A stretch of DNA of 64,000 nt from Ruegeria sp. THAF33 (GCF_009363615.1 NZ_CP045384.1:1672501-1736500), one strand, 5' to 3'. Positions 47,590 to 56,523 are shown, counted from the first letter of the stretch. Numbers and translations are program-made. The notes: a model not told the origin generated them from the sequence alone.

Positions 47590-47805
47590 TTACGCCTTGT
47601 CTTTCTCGGTTTCAGGCGTCACGTCCTTGGCCAGTTCCGACGCGTCCTGTTCCAGTTCTTCCGAACCGTCCTTCACGCCCTTCTTGAACGCGGTGATGCC
47701 TTTGCCGACTTCGCCCATCAGCGAGCTGATCTTGCCGCGACCAAACAGAACCAGAACCACAACGGCGATCAGCAGAAGACCGGGAAGGCCAATATTGTTC
47801 AGCAT
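47590..47805 (-). CDS. tatA: Sec-independent protein translocase TatA
   Basis: A 71-residue pore-forming subunit: a short N-terminal membrane helix, the FGRGKIS hinge, an amphipathic helix [16 protein letters not shown] and an acidic tail. It oligomerises to move folded proteins. GGAGAAATGAG context gives a good ribosome binding site. First gene of tatABC. Confidence 0.94.
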   Translation of the reverse strand: MLNNIGLPGLLLIAVVVLVLFGRGKISSLMGEVGKGITAFKKGVKDGSEELEQDASELAKDVTPETEKDKA

Positions 47806-47953
47806 CTCATTTCTCCTTTTTCATCGGCGCCCTTGTGCGCCGGGAATATGAACTGGGTCCGTGTTTACGCCCCCAGGCCCTGTCCCAAAAGGGATCCGGC
47901 ACAGATTGAGGGCGAAAATTGACCTCATCTGCAAAAAACTATGGGCTCGCATT

Positions 47954-47983
47954 TTCCAACTGACAGGTTTATGTCAGTTGGAA
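47954..47983. promoter_or_regulatory. perfect 12-bp inverted repeat, probable operator
   Basis: The arms TTCCAACTGACA and TGTCAGTTGGAA are separated by GGTTTA, centred about 60 bases before the small barrel-protein gene and next to a WYL regulator gene. The core TGACA-N6-TGTCA suits a dimeric winged-HTH regulator. It lies in the tatA-48028 divergent gap. Confidence 0.65.
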
Positions 47984-48027
47984 GTGGCTAGAACGATGGC
48001 ATCGAAACCTGGTCAACGGAGACTCAC

Positions 48028-48333
48028 ATGACCCATGTTGCTGAAATCGTCACCTTCACTCTTGCCAACGGCACCACCCCTGAAGAGTTCGTAAAGCTCA
48101 GCAAGGCATCCGAAGCCTTTGTTCGCAGCGCACCTGGCTTTGCCCATCGACAGCTCAGCCAGGGCGCAGACGGCCGCTGGACCGACTATGTTGTCTGGGC
48201 GGACATGAAGGCCGCGCAGGACGCTGCGGCGCAGTTCCCGCAACAGGAATGTGCAGCAGGCATGATGGCGGCCATCAACCCTGAAAGCGTTCAGATGCGC
48301 CATGAGGCCGTACTGTGGAACATGATTGCCTAG
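48028..48333 (+). CDS. small dimeric alpha/beta-barrel-like protein next to the WYL regulator
   Basis: A 101-residue soluble protein. The pattern EIVTFTLANGTTPEEFVKLSKASEAFVRSAPGFAHRQLSQG followed by WTDYVVWADMKAAQDAAAQF is that of ABM-like ferredoxin-fold barrels. The catalytic role is unknown. AACGGAG lies upstream of the ATG. It starts about 45 bases after a large inverted repeat and is followed 21 bases later by the YafY-like regulator, suggesting a self-regulated two-gene unit. Confidence 0.68.
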   Translation: MTHVAEIVTFTLANGTTPEEFVKLSKASEAFVRSAPGFAHRQLSQGADGRWTDYVVWADMKAAQDAAAQFPQQECAAGMMAAINPESVQMRHEAVLWNMIA

Positions 48334-48354
48334 GCGCGGTCCGGACGGCGTGTC

Positions 48355-49026
48355 ATGCGCCGAACTGACCGCCTGTTCGATATCATCCAGATCCTGCGCG
48401 ACGGCAAACTGCACCGCGCGAAGGACATCGCGGACCAGCTGGAAGTGTCGGTCCGTACCATCTATCGCGACATGGACACTCTGGTCGCCTCGGGCGTTCC
48501 GGTCGAAGGAGAGCGCGGCGTGGGTTACATGGTGCGAGAGCAGATCACCCTGCCGCCGCTGAATCTGACCCCAGCCGAGCTTGAGGCCCTGAACCTCGGC
48601 ATGGCGATCGTGGCCGAGGCCGCAGATACAGACCTGAAAGCCGCCGCGAACTCTTTGGCAGACAAGATCGATGCCGTTCTGCCCACACAGGTTGTGGCCG
48701 AAGCCGATAGCTGGAAATTCGCGGTCTACCCTTTTGCAGATGCAGCCCGCGGGCTTGCACATATGGCTCCGATCCGCGCGGCCATCAAATCACGCCAAAA
48801 GCTTCGGCTGTCCTACCGCCGCATTGACGGCGTTCTGACTGAACGCACAATCCGTCCGCTTCACATGGAGTACTGGGGCCGCGTCTGGACGCTCACAGCA
48901 TGGTGCGAATTGCGAAACGGTTTCCGTGTCTTCCGAGTCGACCTGATCGAATCCGTCTCGCCACTGCCAGAGATCTTCGCGGACGAACCCGGCAAACGCC
49001 TGAGCGACTACGATCCAAACGCCTGA
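48355..49026 (+). CDS. YafY-family transcriptional regulator (HTH_11 + WYL domain)
   Basis: A 223-residue regulator. Residues 1-55 are a winged HTH (RRTDRLFDIIQILRDGKLHRAKDIADQLEVSVRTIYRDMDTL), and residues 130-215 are a WYL domain (SYRRIDGVLTERTIRPLHMEYWGRVWTLTAWCELRNGFRVFRVD), which senses ligands in other members. It is 21 bases downstream of the barrel-protein gene and is the natural candidate to bind the inverted repeat upstream of that gene. Confidence 0.88.
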   Translation: MRRTDRLFDIIQILRDGKLHRAKDIADQLEVSVRTIYRDMDTLVASGVPVEGERGVGYMVREQITLPPLNLTPAELEALNLGMAIVAEAADTDLKAAANSLADKIDAVLPTQVVAEADSWKFAVYPFADAARGLAHMAPIRAAIKSRQKLRLSYRRIDGVLTERTIRPLHMEYWGRVWTLTAWCELRNGFRVFRVDLIESVSPLPEIFADEPGKRLSDYDPNA

Positions 49027-49030
49027 CGCA

Positions 49031-49082
49031 CTTCATCTTTTCAAAAATACTCCCGCCGGAGGCATGGCCCGAAACGGGCCAT
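49031..49082 (-). repeat. composite 3'-end element, copy 3 (inverted)
   Basis: Read on the minus strand: hairpin ATGGCCCG-TTT-CGGGCCAT (49064-49082), CCTCCGGCGGGAG, TATTTTTG and AGATGAAG. It follows the nlpD-like stop by six bases in the direction of that gene, and lies four bases after the stop of the convergent WYL regulator. Here CTCC and GGAG pair fully, supporting the second hairpin. Confidence 0.7.
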
Positions 49083-49088
49083 ACACCC

Positions 49089-50255
49089 TCACTTCAAGTA
49101 TGGGTCCGGATCCACTGATTCAAACCCTTTGCGCACCTCGAAATGCACATAGGCATCGTCTCCGCCCCTCAATTGCGCCAGCTTTTGTCCACGGCGCACA
49201 CGATCCCCTTTCTTGACGGTGATGTCATCAACATTGGCATAGACCGTCAGAAGATCGTTTTTGTGTTTAACCACGATGATCGGAACCTGATCCGCGTCCG
49301 CGGTAATCGCCGCTACGGTTCCGGCCTCAGCCGCGGTGACGGCTGTGCCGGGGGCCGCAGCGATGTCGATACCTTCGTTCTTGCCCTTTTTGTAGCCGCG
49401 GATAATGGTGCCGCTGACCGGCAGGGACAGGGCCGTAGATCGCGTGTTTGTCGGGGCTTCGGCAGTCACATCAGGGGCTTCAGCGCGCGGCGCGACCTTT
49501 TCGTCGGGCAAGGGCTGCGTGGCACTTGGAGGCGTCGGCGTCGGCGACCCCTGCCCCGGCTCCGTTACCTCGGTGGCCGCAACCGGTGCCGCTGCAGCAG
49601 CGCTTTGACGTGGCGCGGACTGGTTCTTGACCGGGATCAACAGAAACTGACCTTCACGCACGGTGAAGTCGGACCCCAAGCCGTTCCATTCCGCCAGCGA
49701 TTCCACCGGCACCTGATAGAGGCGCGAGATCGTGTAAGCCGTTTCGCCGCGCTTGACCTTGTGGCGGACAGGTTCCGGCCCGCTTGCGACGGGCGCCGGG
49801 GCTGGCTTGGCAGGCTCCAGCGTCGTTGTCCGGACGCCCCCCGTTTCAGGGGCCTGATCAATGGCGGCTCCGGCAACTGATGCGATATCTACGCCACTGC
49901 CTGCACCTACCGAACGCGGCAAGGCGAGAACTTCGCCCTCTCGCAGGGTATCGGTCGTCTGAAGGCCGTTGAACCGAGACAGCTCACCCTCGGGCAGGCC
50001 GACACGCGCGGCCACATCGCGCACCGTGTCGCCCCGTCGGGCCACGACAACCTGGTAGTTCGGATAGGTTATCACCCCCCGGCTGTCGGGCGACGGGCGC
50101 GACGTTGTTGCCGACTGCACTGCATCAGTGGTCGAAAATCCGCCGACCTGACCGCGCAGGTCATAATCCAGTGGCCCTTCACACCCGGCCAGAATGGCCA
50201 GAGCGGCCACTCCGGTCGCGCAGCGACGCATAGCTGATTTGGATACTGCACTCAT
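49089..50255 (-). CDS. nlpD: NlpD-like lipoprotein: two LysM domains and a degenerate M23/LytM domain
   Basis: A 388-residue outer-membrane-type lipoprotein (lipobox LAGC, Cys25). A LysM domain lies near residues 75-120, a second near 165-210, then a Pro/Ala-rich linker and a LytM domain over the last 100 residues. The zinc ligands of active M23 peptidases are missing: NEGIDIAAAPG lacks the first His, TVYANVD has Asn where YAH is expected, and DAYVHFEV lacks the first His of HxH. It is therefore probably an amidase activator like E. coli NlpD. GAGGA precedes the ATG. It follows pcm as in surE-pcm-nlpD operons. Confidence 0.88.
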   Translation of the reverse strand: MSAVSKSAMRRCATGVAALAILAGCEGPLDYDLRGQVGGFSTTDAVQSATTSRPSPDSRGVITYPNYQVVVARRGDTVRDVAARVGLPEGELSRFNGLQTTDTLREGEVLALPRSVGAGSGVDIASVAGAAIDQAPETGGVRTTTLEPAKPAPAPVASGPEPVRHKVKRGETAYTISRLYQVPVESLAEWNGLGSDFTVREGQFLLIPVKNQSAPRQSAAAAAPVAATEVTEPGQGSPTPTPPSATQPLPDEKVAPRAEAPDVTAEAPTNTRSTALSLPVSGTIIRGYKKGKNEGIDIAAAPGTAVTAAEAGTVAAITADADQVPIIVVKHKNDLLTVYANVDDITVKKGDRVRRGQKLAQLRGGDDAYVHFEVRKGFESVDPDPYLK

Positions 50256-50317
50256 AATTCTGTCCTCAACGCCTGCCCCTGTTGTCCGGGGTTTCGACGA
50301 CCAATTTATCAAGCCTG

Positions 50318-50968
50318 TTACGCCTCGTCCTTGCCAAGCCCCTCAAGCAGAGGCACGAAACGGACCGACGTCAATTCTTCATAGTCCAGACCGGCCTCGG
50401 TGCGCGTTACTTTGATCAACTGCTGCACCGTGTCCGACTGACCCACGGGTAAAACCATAATACCCCCGATTTTCAGCTGCGCCAAGAGCGGTCCCGGAGG
50501 GTCTTCGGCCGCGGCCGTCACGATGATCCGATCAAACGGAGCCTGTTCCGGCAAGCCAAAGGATCCATCCGACAACATGGCCGTGATATTCGTAAGCCCC
50601 AGATCGGCAAAAAGCTTCCCTGTCTCGCTGACCAGCCGCCGATGGCGTTCGACCGTATAGACCCTGCGCGCCAGTTTCGACAGGATTGCGGCCTGGTAAC
50701 CTGACCCGGTTCCGATCTCTAGCACGGTATCGCGCGGCCGAACGTCCAGCGCCTGCGTCATGAGACCAACGACCGACGGCTGACTGATCGTCTGACCGCA
50801 GGAGATCGGCAATGGCATGTCCTCGTAAGCGCGATCTGCGAACAGGCCGGTGACAAAGCGGCCCCGATCAACCTGTTCCATTGCCTCCAGAACGCGCGCA
50901 TCCGTGACCCCCCGTTTGCGCAGGGCAAACAGGAACTGCATCACGGTTTCCGGGTCCAGTCCGCTCAT
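50318..50968 (-). CDS. pcm: protein-L-isoaspartate O-methyltransferase
   Basis: A 216-residue SAM-dependent enzyme that repairs isoaspartyl residues in damaged proteins. The conserved [21 protein letters not shown] and the SAM-binding [24 protein letters not shown] are present, as is [19 protein letters not shown]. Its ATG overlaps the surE stop by four bases, and nlpD follows 62 bases later. Confidence 0.94.
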   Translation of the reverse strand: MSGLDPETVMQFLFALRKRGVTDARVLEAMEQVDRGRFVTGLFADRAYEDMPLPISCGQTISQPSVVGLMTQALDVRPRDTVLEIGTGSGYQAAILSKLARRVYTVERHRRLVSETGKLFADLGLTNITAMLSDGSFGLPEQAPFDRIIVTAAAEDPPGPLLAQLKIGGIMVLPVGQSDTVQQLIKVTRTEAGLDYEELTSVRFVPLLEGLGKDEA

Positions 50969-51747
50969 TCGACCGCCTTCAATGCCTCCAGCATGTCATA
51001 TGCGGTCAAGTCGGCGCGCATCGGTGTGACCGAGATATAGCCTTCCAGATTGACCGCAGCATCCGTTCCCGGCGCAGTCGGGTTATGCTGATAGCCCCCC
51101 TTGATCCACAGGAACCGCCGCCCCGAGGGCGAGCTGTGCGGTTCGACCGAAAAATGCGTGTCGCGCCGGAAACCCTGCGCGGCAACGCGCGTACCTCGCA
51201 CTTCATCTGCCGGGACAGGTGGGAAATTCACGTTGTAAAACAGGCGGTAATCGCCCTGCTCGGCCGGGGTTGCACCCAAAATACGCCGGACCAGATCGGC
51301 CCCGAACCGCGCGGCAGCCTCGAACGGGTCGTCCAGCCCCAGATTTCGCGGGCCGAAATACTGTGACAGAGCAATCGCAGGAACACCTTGCAGCGCCGCT
51401 TCCATCGCGCCGCCGATCGTGCCCGAATAAAGCGTGTTCTCGGCCGAGTTGTTGCCCCGGTTCACGCCGGACAGGACCAGATCCGGCGGGCTGTCTGACA
51501 TCACGTCATGCAGCCCCGCCAATACACAATCCGCAGGCGACCCCTCCGCCGCATAACGCCGTTCTCCCAACTTGGCGATCATCGTGGGATGGGTATAGCT
51601 GATGCAATGCCCGACACCCGATTGTTCAAAGGCGGGCGCGACCACCCAGACCTCACCATCCGGACCTGCCAGTTCGGCAGCGATCGCCTCCAGCGTGATC
51701 AAGCCCGGAGCGTTGATCCCGTCATCATTGGTCAGAAGAATACGCAT
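50965..51747 (-). CDS. surE: 5'/3'-nucleotidase SurE
   Basis: A 260-residue metal-dependent phosphatase of nucleoside monophosphates and polyphosphate. The N-terminal [14 protein letters not shown] holds the metal-binding aspartates. The segments [26 protein letters not shown] and [19 protein letters not shown] are typical. It is the first gene of surE-pcm-nlpD. Confidence 0.95.
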   Translation of the reverse strand: MRILLTNDDGINAPGLITLEAIAAELAGPDGEVWVVAPAFEQSGVGHCISYTHPTMIAKLGERRYAAEGSPADCVLAGLHDVMSDSPPDLVLSGVNRGNNSAENTLYSGTIGGAMEAALQGVPAIALSQYFGPRNLGLDDPFEAAARFGADLVRRILGATPAEQGDYRLFYNVNFPPVPADEVRGTRVAAQGFRRDTHFSVEPHSSPSGRRFLWIKGGYQHNPTAPGTDAAVNLEGYISVTPMRADLTAYDMLEALKAVE

Positions 51748-51861
51748 GTGCCCGATTTACCCCCGCGTTTGGCCCTTGATAGACCCAGCCCCGCGATGCG
51801 GCAAGCGACGCGACCCTGCAATCTGAGGCTTTCGCGCACCACTTGCACGGAAATCGCGAGG

Positions 51862-52956
51862 TTAACTCTGCGCCTCGGGGAAAACGAAACATTTGTCACG
51901 GCGAATGGTCAGCCACATGACACGGCCCGGATTGGGCACAAAGACATTCGGGACCGTCGCCCTGAGGATCGAGCCGTCGTAGTCCATGCGAAACTCGACC
52001 AGGCTTTCGTTTCCCAGAAAACGCGCACGCTCGACCACGCCCCGCGCGGCAACGCCATCGGTCGCGGTCGGCAGCGGGCCCTTGCCGTTGCGGTCGAAAT
52101 CCAGTTTGACATGCTGGGGGCGAAATACGATCTCGACATCCGTTCCATCCGGAATACCCGGCGCCAGAAACTGGCCGAACGGCGTGTCTGCCAGCGCTCC
52201 GTTCACCTGCGCCCGCAACACGTTGACATCACTGAAAAAGGCCACGGCCGCCTTGTCCGCCGGCCGGGTATAGACATTGTATGGCGCGCCCTGCTGGACG
52301 ATCTTGCCGCGCCGCATCAGCGCGATCTCATCCGCCATCCGCATCGCCTCTTCCGGTTCATGTGTAACCAGCAGAACGGCCGCATCCTCTTCCTTGAGAA
52401 TGGACAGCGTCTCATCCCGAATACCGTCGCGCAGACGGTTGTCGAGGCCCGAAAAGGGCTCGTCCATCAGCATGATCCGGGGCCGTGGCGCCAAAGCGCG
52501 GGCTAGGGCCACACGTTGTTGCTCGCCGCCCGACAGCTGATGTGGGAACCCGTCGATGAACCGCATCAGGTCCACTTTGCGCAAAAGCTCTTCGACCCGG
52601 GCTCGTTTTTCGTCCTTGCTGCCTTTCAGGCCAAAGGCCACGTTGTTGGCCACGCTCAAATGAGGAAACAGCGCAAAGTCCTGAAACATCAACCCGATCT
52701 CGCGCCGCTCTGGGGGCACCCGAAACACGGTGTCGCAGATCAGTTTGCCATCGACGTAGATCTCGCCCGAGTCTTGCATCTCGACCCCGGCGATCATGCG
52801 CAGGGTGGTGGATTTCCCGCAACCTGACGGCCCCAGCAAACACGTCACCTTGCCGGCCTGCACGGTCAATGAAACGTCATCCACAACAACCCGCCCCTCG
52901 AACCGGCGAATAATGTTGCGAATTTCCAGACGCGGAGGAGTTGCGTTTCCTGTCAC
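51862..52956 (-). CDS. ABC transporter ATP-binding protein, Fe(3+)/spermidine-type (FbpC/PotA-like)
   Basis: A 364-residue ATPase with Walker A GPSGCGKST, the Q-loop region LMFQDFALFPHLSVANNV, signature LSGGEQQRVALARAL, Walker B RIMLMDEPFSGLD and H-loop VTHEPEEA, then a C-terminal TOBE-like domain that keeps EIVFRPQHVKL. I use the GTG at 52954-52956 with GGGG upstream. A TTG at 53013 lies inside a terminator hairpin. No permease or binding-protein gene is next to it, so its partners are elsewhere. Iron uptake is a guess from family. Confidence 0.82.
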   Translation of the reverse strand: MTGNATPPRLEIRNIIRRFEGRVVVDDVSLTVQAGKVTCLLGPSGCGKSTTLRMIAGVEMQDSGEIYVDGKLICDTVFRVPPERREIGLMFQDFALFPHLSVANNVAFGLKGSKDEKRARVEELLRKVDLMRFIDGFPHQLSGGEQQRVALARALAPRPRIMLMDEPFSGLDNRLRDGIRDETLSILKEEDAAVLLVTHEPEEAMRMADEIALMRRGKIVQQGAPYNVYTRPADKAAVAFFSDVNVLRAQVNGALADTPFGQFLAPGIPDGTDVEIVFRPQHVKLDFDRNGKGPLPTATDGVAARGVVERARFLGNESLVEFRMDYDGSILRATVPNVFVPNPGRVMWLTIRRDKCFVFPEAQS

Positions 52957-52998
52957 CGATGGACCCCATTGCCTTTCCCGATCAAATCCATCGGGCTT

Positions 52999-53021
52999 GG
53001 GCGGGGATAGCAACCCCGCCC
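52999..53021 (-). terminator. hairpin between arsM and the ABC ATPase gene
   Basis: A perfect eight-base stem (GGGCGGGG and CCCCGCCC) has a seven-base loop, 15 bases after the arsM stop on the same strand. There is no T run, so termination efficiency is uncertain. Confidence 0.45.
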
Positions 53022-53036
53022 CTCAGGTGCAAGAGA

Positions 53037-54086
53037 TCAGCAGCAACCGCCGGATGATGCGATTTCACCTGTTGCCTCGAACGGGCTTTCGCCGCCGCAG
53101 CCCTCGAAAATGCCGAAATGGGTGGAAAAATCACCGATAAAGTCGAAGTGGCGGGCAAACCGCGTGTCCCGCAGCATCATCCAGGTATTGCCGCAGACCG
53201 GAAAGACTTTGCCGGTTTCGATGACGTGGTGATCGTCCAGTACAAACGCATGCGGCGCGTTGGGAACAGTGCCTTTGTAGATCACCGCTTGGCCGTAATC
53301 CTCGCAGGCCGGTTCCAGCGCCGGCAGCTTGAACAGACGGTAGGTCGCCGACAGGAATCTGAGCGGGGCAACACGTTCTTCCAGCGCAGGATTCTCGATG
53401 GTCAGCGGGCGGTGCGTCACCCGGCGCGGATCACCGAAACCTGCCTTGCGCGCCATCGACAGGAAATCATTCCAGTACAATGCACCCGACAGGCATTCGC
53501 CATACAGAACCTCATCCTCGGCCATCGCCTTCGGGACACGGCGGTCGGCATAGACGTCCGAGAAATACATCTCGCCGCCTTCTTTCAGCAACCGATGCGC
53601 GCCGCGCAGCACGGCATCCTTGTCGGTCGCCAGGTTGATGACGCAGTTCGAGACGATGATGTCGAACGATCCGGGTTCCAGATCCAATTCCTCCAGCTTC
53701 TCGATATAGCCGTGATGGAATTCAACGTTGCTTTTGGCGTGCCCAAAGGCTTGGGCGTGATAGTCCTGATGCGCGCGGGCAACGTCCAGTTGTTCGGGCG
53801 TCATGTCCACACCGACGACCCGGCCTTTTTCACCAACCATGGCAGACAGCGCATAGACATCGCGCCCCGCCCCACAGCCAAGATCCAGAATCGACACGCC
53901 CTCGAGATCCTGAGGCGCGATCAGACCGCACCCGTAATATCGGGTCAGCACATCGTCATGAATCCTGGACACTATCCGCTTGAGATGATCCGGCATGTCG
54001 TCCGGCGTGCAACAGGCGTTGGTCTGCAAGTCCGCACTGCTTTGCAGGACTTCACCATAATAATTCCGTACCGAATCGTGTTTCAT
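53037..54086 (-). CDS. arsM: arsenite S-adenosylmethionine methyltransferase
   Basis: A 349-residue methyltransferase that converts trivalent arsenic to methylated, volatile species. SAM motif I is VSILDLGCGAGRDVYALS near residues 64-81. Conserved cysteines for arsenic binding are visible at C26 (in NACC), C148 (VSNCVINLA) and C198 (YGECLSGAL), which match the ArsM pattern, and a C-terminal GGCC pair adds more thiols. No arsR or arsC is adjacent. It is followed on the same strand by an orphan ABC ATPase after a hairpin. Confidence 0.9.
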   Translation of the reverse strand: MKHDSVRNYYGEVLQSSADLQTNACCTPDDMPDHLKRIVSRIHDDVLTRYYGCGLIAPQDLEGVSILDLGCGAGRDVYALSAMVGEKGRVVGVDMTPEQLDVARAHQDYHAQAFGHAKSNVEFHHGYIEKLEELDLEPGSFDIIVSNCVINLATDKDAVLRGAHRLLKEGGEMYFSDVYADRRVPKAMAEDEVLYGECLSGALYWNDFLSMARKAGFGDPRRVTHRPLTIENPALEERVAPLRFLSATYRLFKLPALEPACEDYGQAVIYKGTVPNAPHAFVLDDHHVIETGKVFPVCGNTWMMLRDTRFARHFDFIGDFSTHFGIFEGCGGESPFEATGEIASSGGCC

Positions 54087-54192
54087 CGCTGCTTCCCCGT
54101 CATGCTTGCCTGTACGCAGCTAGTGCAGCGGCCTTGCATTCGCAATCCAGCCACGGTCGTTCTGACGAAAGCGTGAGTGTTCTTGCGCGCAA

Positions 54193-55305
54193 CTACCCCA
54201 GCAACTCAAAGTCCACGCCGGCACGGACAACGCCGTTCACCTGAACCTCAAGCCGATGCGCGCCGGGGATCAGCCTGAAGGTAGACGCATCACCCTTCAG
54301 CCTGTGACGCTTGGCCAATGTGAGCCTGCCGTTGTTTAAAGCCGCCTGTTTTAGCTTGTACACCTTGGGTGATGTTTTTCCCGCAGAGCGCTGAAAATAA
54401 ATAATATAGTCCACCAGAACCGGTTGTTTCCCTGCCCCGGTCAGATCAACGGAAAACTCCAGCGCTTCGCCGATACGGGCCTCGGAACCCAGATCAATAG
54501 TCACGGCGATATCCGCAGCAGGGTCATATCCCAGCATCTTCATCGCCTCAGGGTGCCCGGCCTTGACCAAACCGCGCAGCGTATGCGAGGTCATCCACTC
54601 CAGCTCTGCCGCGGTCTGTCGCGCCTCGGTGCGCCACTTGTCCAGACGCCCCAGCACCAGGCCCGGGTCTTTCTTGGTGATATCATTCAAATGGTTGGCC
54701 ACCGACCGCGTCACATACCGGGTCGGATCGCCGTGCAACCGGTCCAACAGCGGCAACGGGTCCGTCAGACCCAGACCGATGCCCTGCCCCCATGGCAGAC
54801 GGGGCCGCGTTCCCTCGCTGACCAGTCGGCGCACGTGATAGCTGCTGTGGGTGCACCAGTCCTGCATCCGCCCAAGAACCCTGTCCGGGGCATGGTTCAG
54901 GAAAGGCCGAATGGCCCATTCCATCGAAAACCGCTGCGTCAGCTCCTTCAACACATCCAAAGACAGATCTACGTGATCCAGCCCGATGGCCGCGACCCAT
55001 TCACCCAGCGGCGCGAAAATGAAATCGCCGAAATCATCATCCGATCTGGCAGGGTCCAGCGGAGGCGGCAAAGACCGTAAAATCACCGGGGCGACTGTCG
55101 GCAAGTCACCCGGCACGGCCTGTTGCAGGCATGTCGCGATCCAGCTCATACGCTGCTTCAGTTCCAGTTCAGGCAGACGTGACATGACCTGCGCCTGAAA
55201 CGCAGAGGCGTCGAAACCCGGTTCAGCACCCAAGAACAAGTCGCTGAGAAAGCGGACTTTCTCAGCGTTGAACAACTGATCTTTCAACGAAAACCCCTGC
55301 GCCAT
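54193..55305 (-). CDS. HEAT-repeat DNA alkylation repair (AlkC/AlkD)-like protein
   Basis: A 370-residue protein. Residues about 1-260 are helical HEAT-like repeats with HSSYHVRRLVSEGTRPRLPWG and DPTRYVTRSVANHLNDITKKDP, as in AlkC-type DNA glycosylases, which excise alkylated bases without base flipping. Residues 265-370 are an immunoglobulin-like beta domain (VTIDLGSEARIGEALEFSVDL, HRLEVQVNGV), as found in some AlkC proteins. It starts three bases after the SDR stop, so the two are co-translated. Catalytic residues were not verified. Confidence 0.75.
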   Translation of the reverse strand: MAQGFSLKDQLFNAEKVRFLSDLFLGAEPGFDASAFQAQVMSRLPELELKQRMSWIATCLQQAVPGDLPTVAPVILRSLPPPLDPARSDDDFGDFIFAPLGEWVAAIGLDHVDLSLDVLKELTQRFSMEWAIRPFLNHAPDRVLGRMQDWCTHSSYHVRRLVSEGTRPRLPWGQGIGLGLTDPLPLLDRLHGDPTRYVTRSVANHLNDITKKDPGLVLGRLDKWRTEARQTAAELEWMTSHTLRGLVKAGHPEAMKMLGYDPAADIAVTIDLGSEARIGEALEFSVDLTGAGKQPVLVDYIIYFQRSAGKTSPKVYKLKQAALNNGRLTLAKRHRLKGDASTFRLIPGAHRLEVQVNGVVRAGVDFELLG

Positions 55306-55307
55306 GA

Positions 55308-56087
55308 TCACATCGTCAGGTTGGTCGCACCGCCGTCCAGCAGGATATTCTGGCCAACGATGAAGCCCGCATGTTGCGAACACAGAAACGCACAGGTCGC
55401 ACCAAATTCCTGCCGTGAACCATAGCGCCTGACCGGGATCGTCGCCGCACGGTTGGCACGCGCTTCGTCAATCGAAATACCCTGTTGCGCCGCCACACCG
55501 CTGTCCAGAGAATCCGCCCGGTCCGTGGCGTGGATGCCCGGAAGCAGGTTGTTGATGGTCACCCCGTGTGGCGCCACCTGACGCGAGGTTCCGGCCACAT
55601 AGCCCGTCAGACCTGTACGCGCCGCGTTTGACAGACCCAGAACCGCAATTGGCGCACGCACGGATTGCGAGGTGATATTCACCACCCGGCCCCAACCCTT
55701 TTCCATCATTCCGGGAAGCAGGGCCTTCATGAATGCAATCGGCGTCAACATGTTGGCATCCAGCGCCTTGATGAAATCATCACGCTCCCAGTCCGACCAC
55801 GATCCGGGTGGCGGTCCGCCGGCATTTGTCACAAGAATATCAACGCCCTGCGCGGCCTCGATCACCTGTGCCTGACCGTCGGACGTGGTCACGTCGCAGG
55901 CCACGGTCTGCACCTCGACGCCGTGCTCTGACCGAAGGCGTGCGGCTTCAGCCTCCAACACCTCGGGGCCGCGTGCGTTCATCACCAGATTCACGCCAGC
56001 CGCGGCAAGCGCCTCGGCGCAGCCAAGACCCAATCCTTTGCTGCTGGCACAGACCAGCGCGCGTTTTCCTTGAATTCCCAGATCCAT
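55308..56087 (-). CDS. short-chain dehydrogenase/reductase (3-oxoacyl-reductase-like)
   Basis: A 259-residue SDR. The cofactor motif is ASSKGLGLGCAEAL near residue 15, followed by the NAG motif in LVTNAGGPPPG, a catalytic serine region INITSQSVRAP and then LSNAARTG, where the usual YxxxK is replaced by L-S-N-A-A-R. The missing catalytic Tyr/Lys makes ordinary reductase activity doubtful, although this subfamily is widespread. GGGAGG precedes the ATG, which I chose over one seven codons earlier. It is coupled to the HEAT-repeat gene. Confidence 0.83.
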   Translation of the reverse strand: MDLGIQGKRALVCASSKGLGLGCAEALAAAGVNLVMNARGPEVLEAEAARLRSEHGVEVQTVACDVTTSDGQAQVIEAAQGVDILVTNAGGPPPGSWSDWERDDFIKALDANMLTPIAFMKALLPGMMEKGWGRVVNITSQSVRAPIAVLGLSNAARTGLTGYVAGTSRQVAPHGVTINNLLPGIHATDRADSLDSGVAAQQGISIDEARANRAATIPVRRYGSRQEFGATCAFLCSQHAGFIVGQNILLDGGATNLTM

Positions 56088-56160
56088 ACGATCCTCCCTG
56101 TCAGTCATCGCCGCATGTCTAGCACCGGCCAGACAGGGAAGACCAGAAACGGATCGTCGA

Positions 56161-56523
56161 TCAATAGAAGAACTCTTCCCGGATGATCTTGCCGTCGGCG
56201 ACGTGATAGACACCAACCTCGCGCATCTCGAACGCTTCGCCGGTTTCCTTCACGGTGCCCTGCACTTCGAAAATCACGGCAAAACGGTCTTCGCCATGAG
56301 GAAGCGGATCGCTGACAGACGCACCAGACACTTCATGAGCGCTTTCCCACCACTCATGCTTGCCACGGATGGCGTCGATCCCTTTGGTTTCCCGACCCAT
56401 TCCCTGAAAATCCTGCCCTTCAACCGACACCGCATCCTGCGCATACAGCTTGGACAGGTTTTCCTTGGCCCGGTCTTCCCGGCAACCAGCCACGAGTTCA
56501 TCGGCAATCTCTTTCAAATTCAT
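56161..56523 (-). CDS. SnoaL/NTF2-like domain protein
   Basis: A 120-residue cone-fold protein: the helix LKEIADELVAGCREDRAKENLSKLYAQDAVSVEG, then GIDAIRGKHEWWESAHEVSG and strands RFAVIFEVQGTVKETGEAFEMREVGVYHVADGKIIREEFFY. The C-terminal pattern is the usual DGKIxxEEFFY of this family, seen in limonene-epoxide-hydrolase-like and stress proteins. No catalytic function can be given. It may be the first gene of an operon with the SDR 73 bases downstream. It is divergent from prfC. Confidence 0.8.
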   Translation of the reverse strand: MNLKEIADELVAGCREDRAKENLSKLYAQDAVSVEGQDFQGMGRETKGIDAIRGKHEWWESAHEVSGASVSDPLPHGEDRFAVIFEVQGTVKETGEAFEMREVGVYHVADGKIIREEFFY

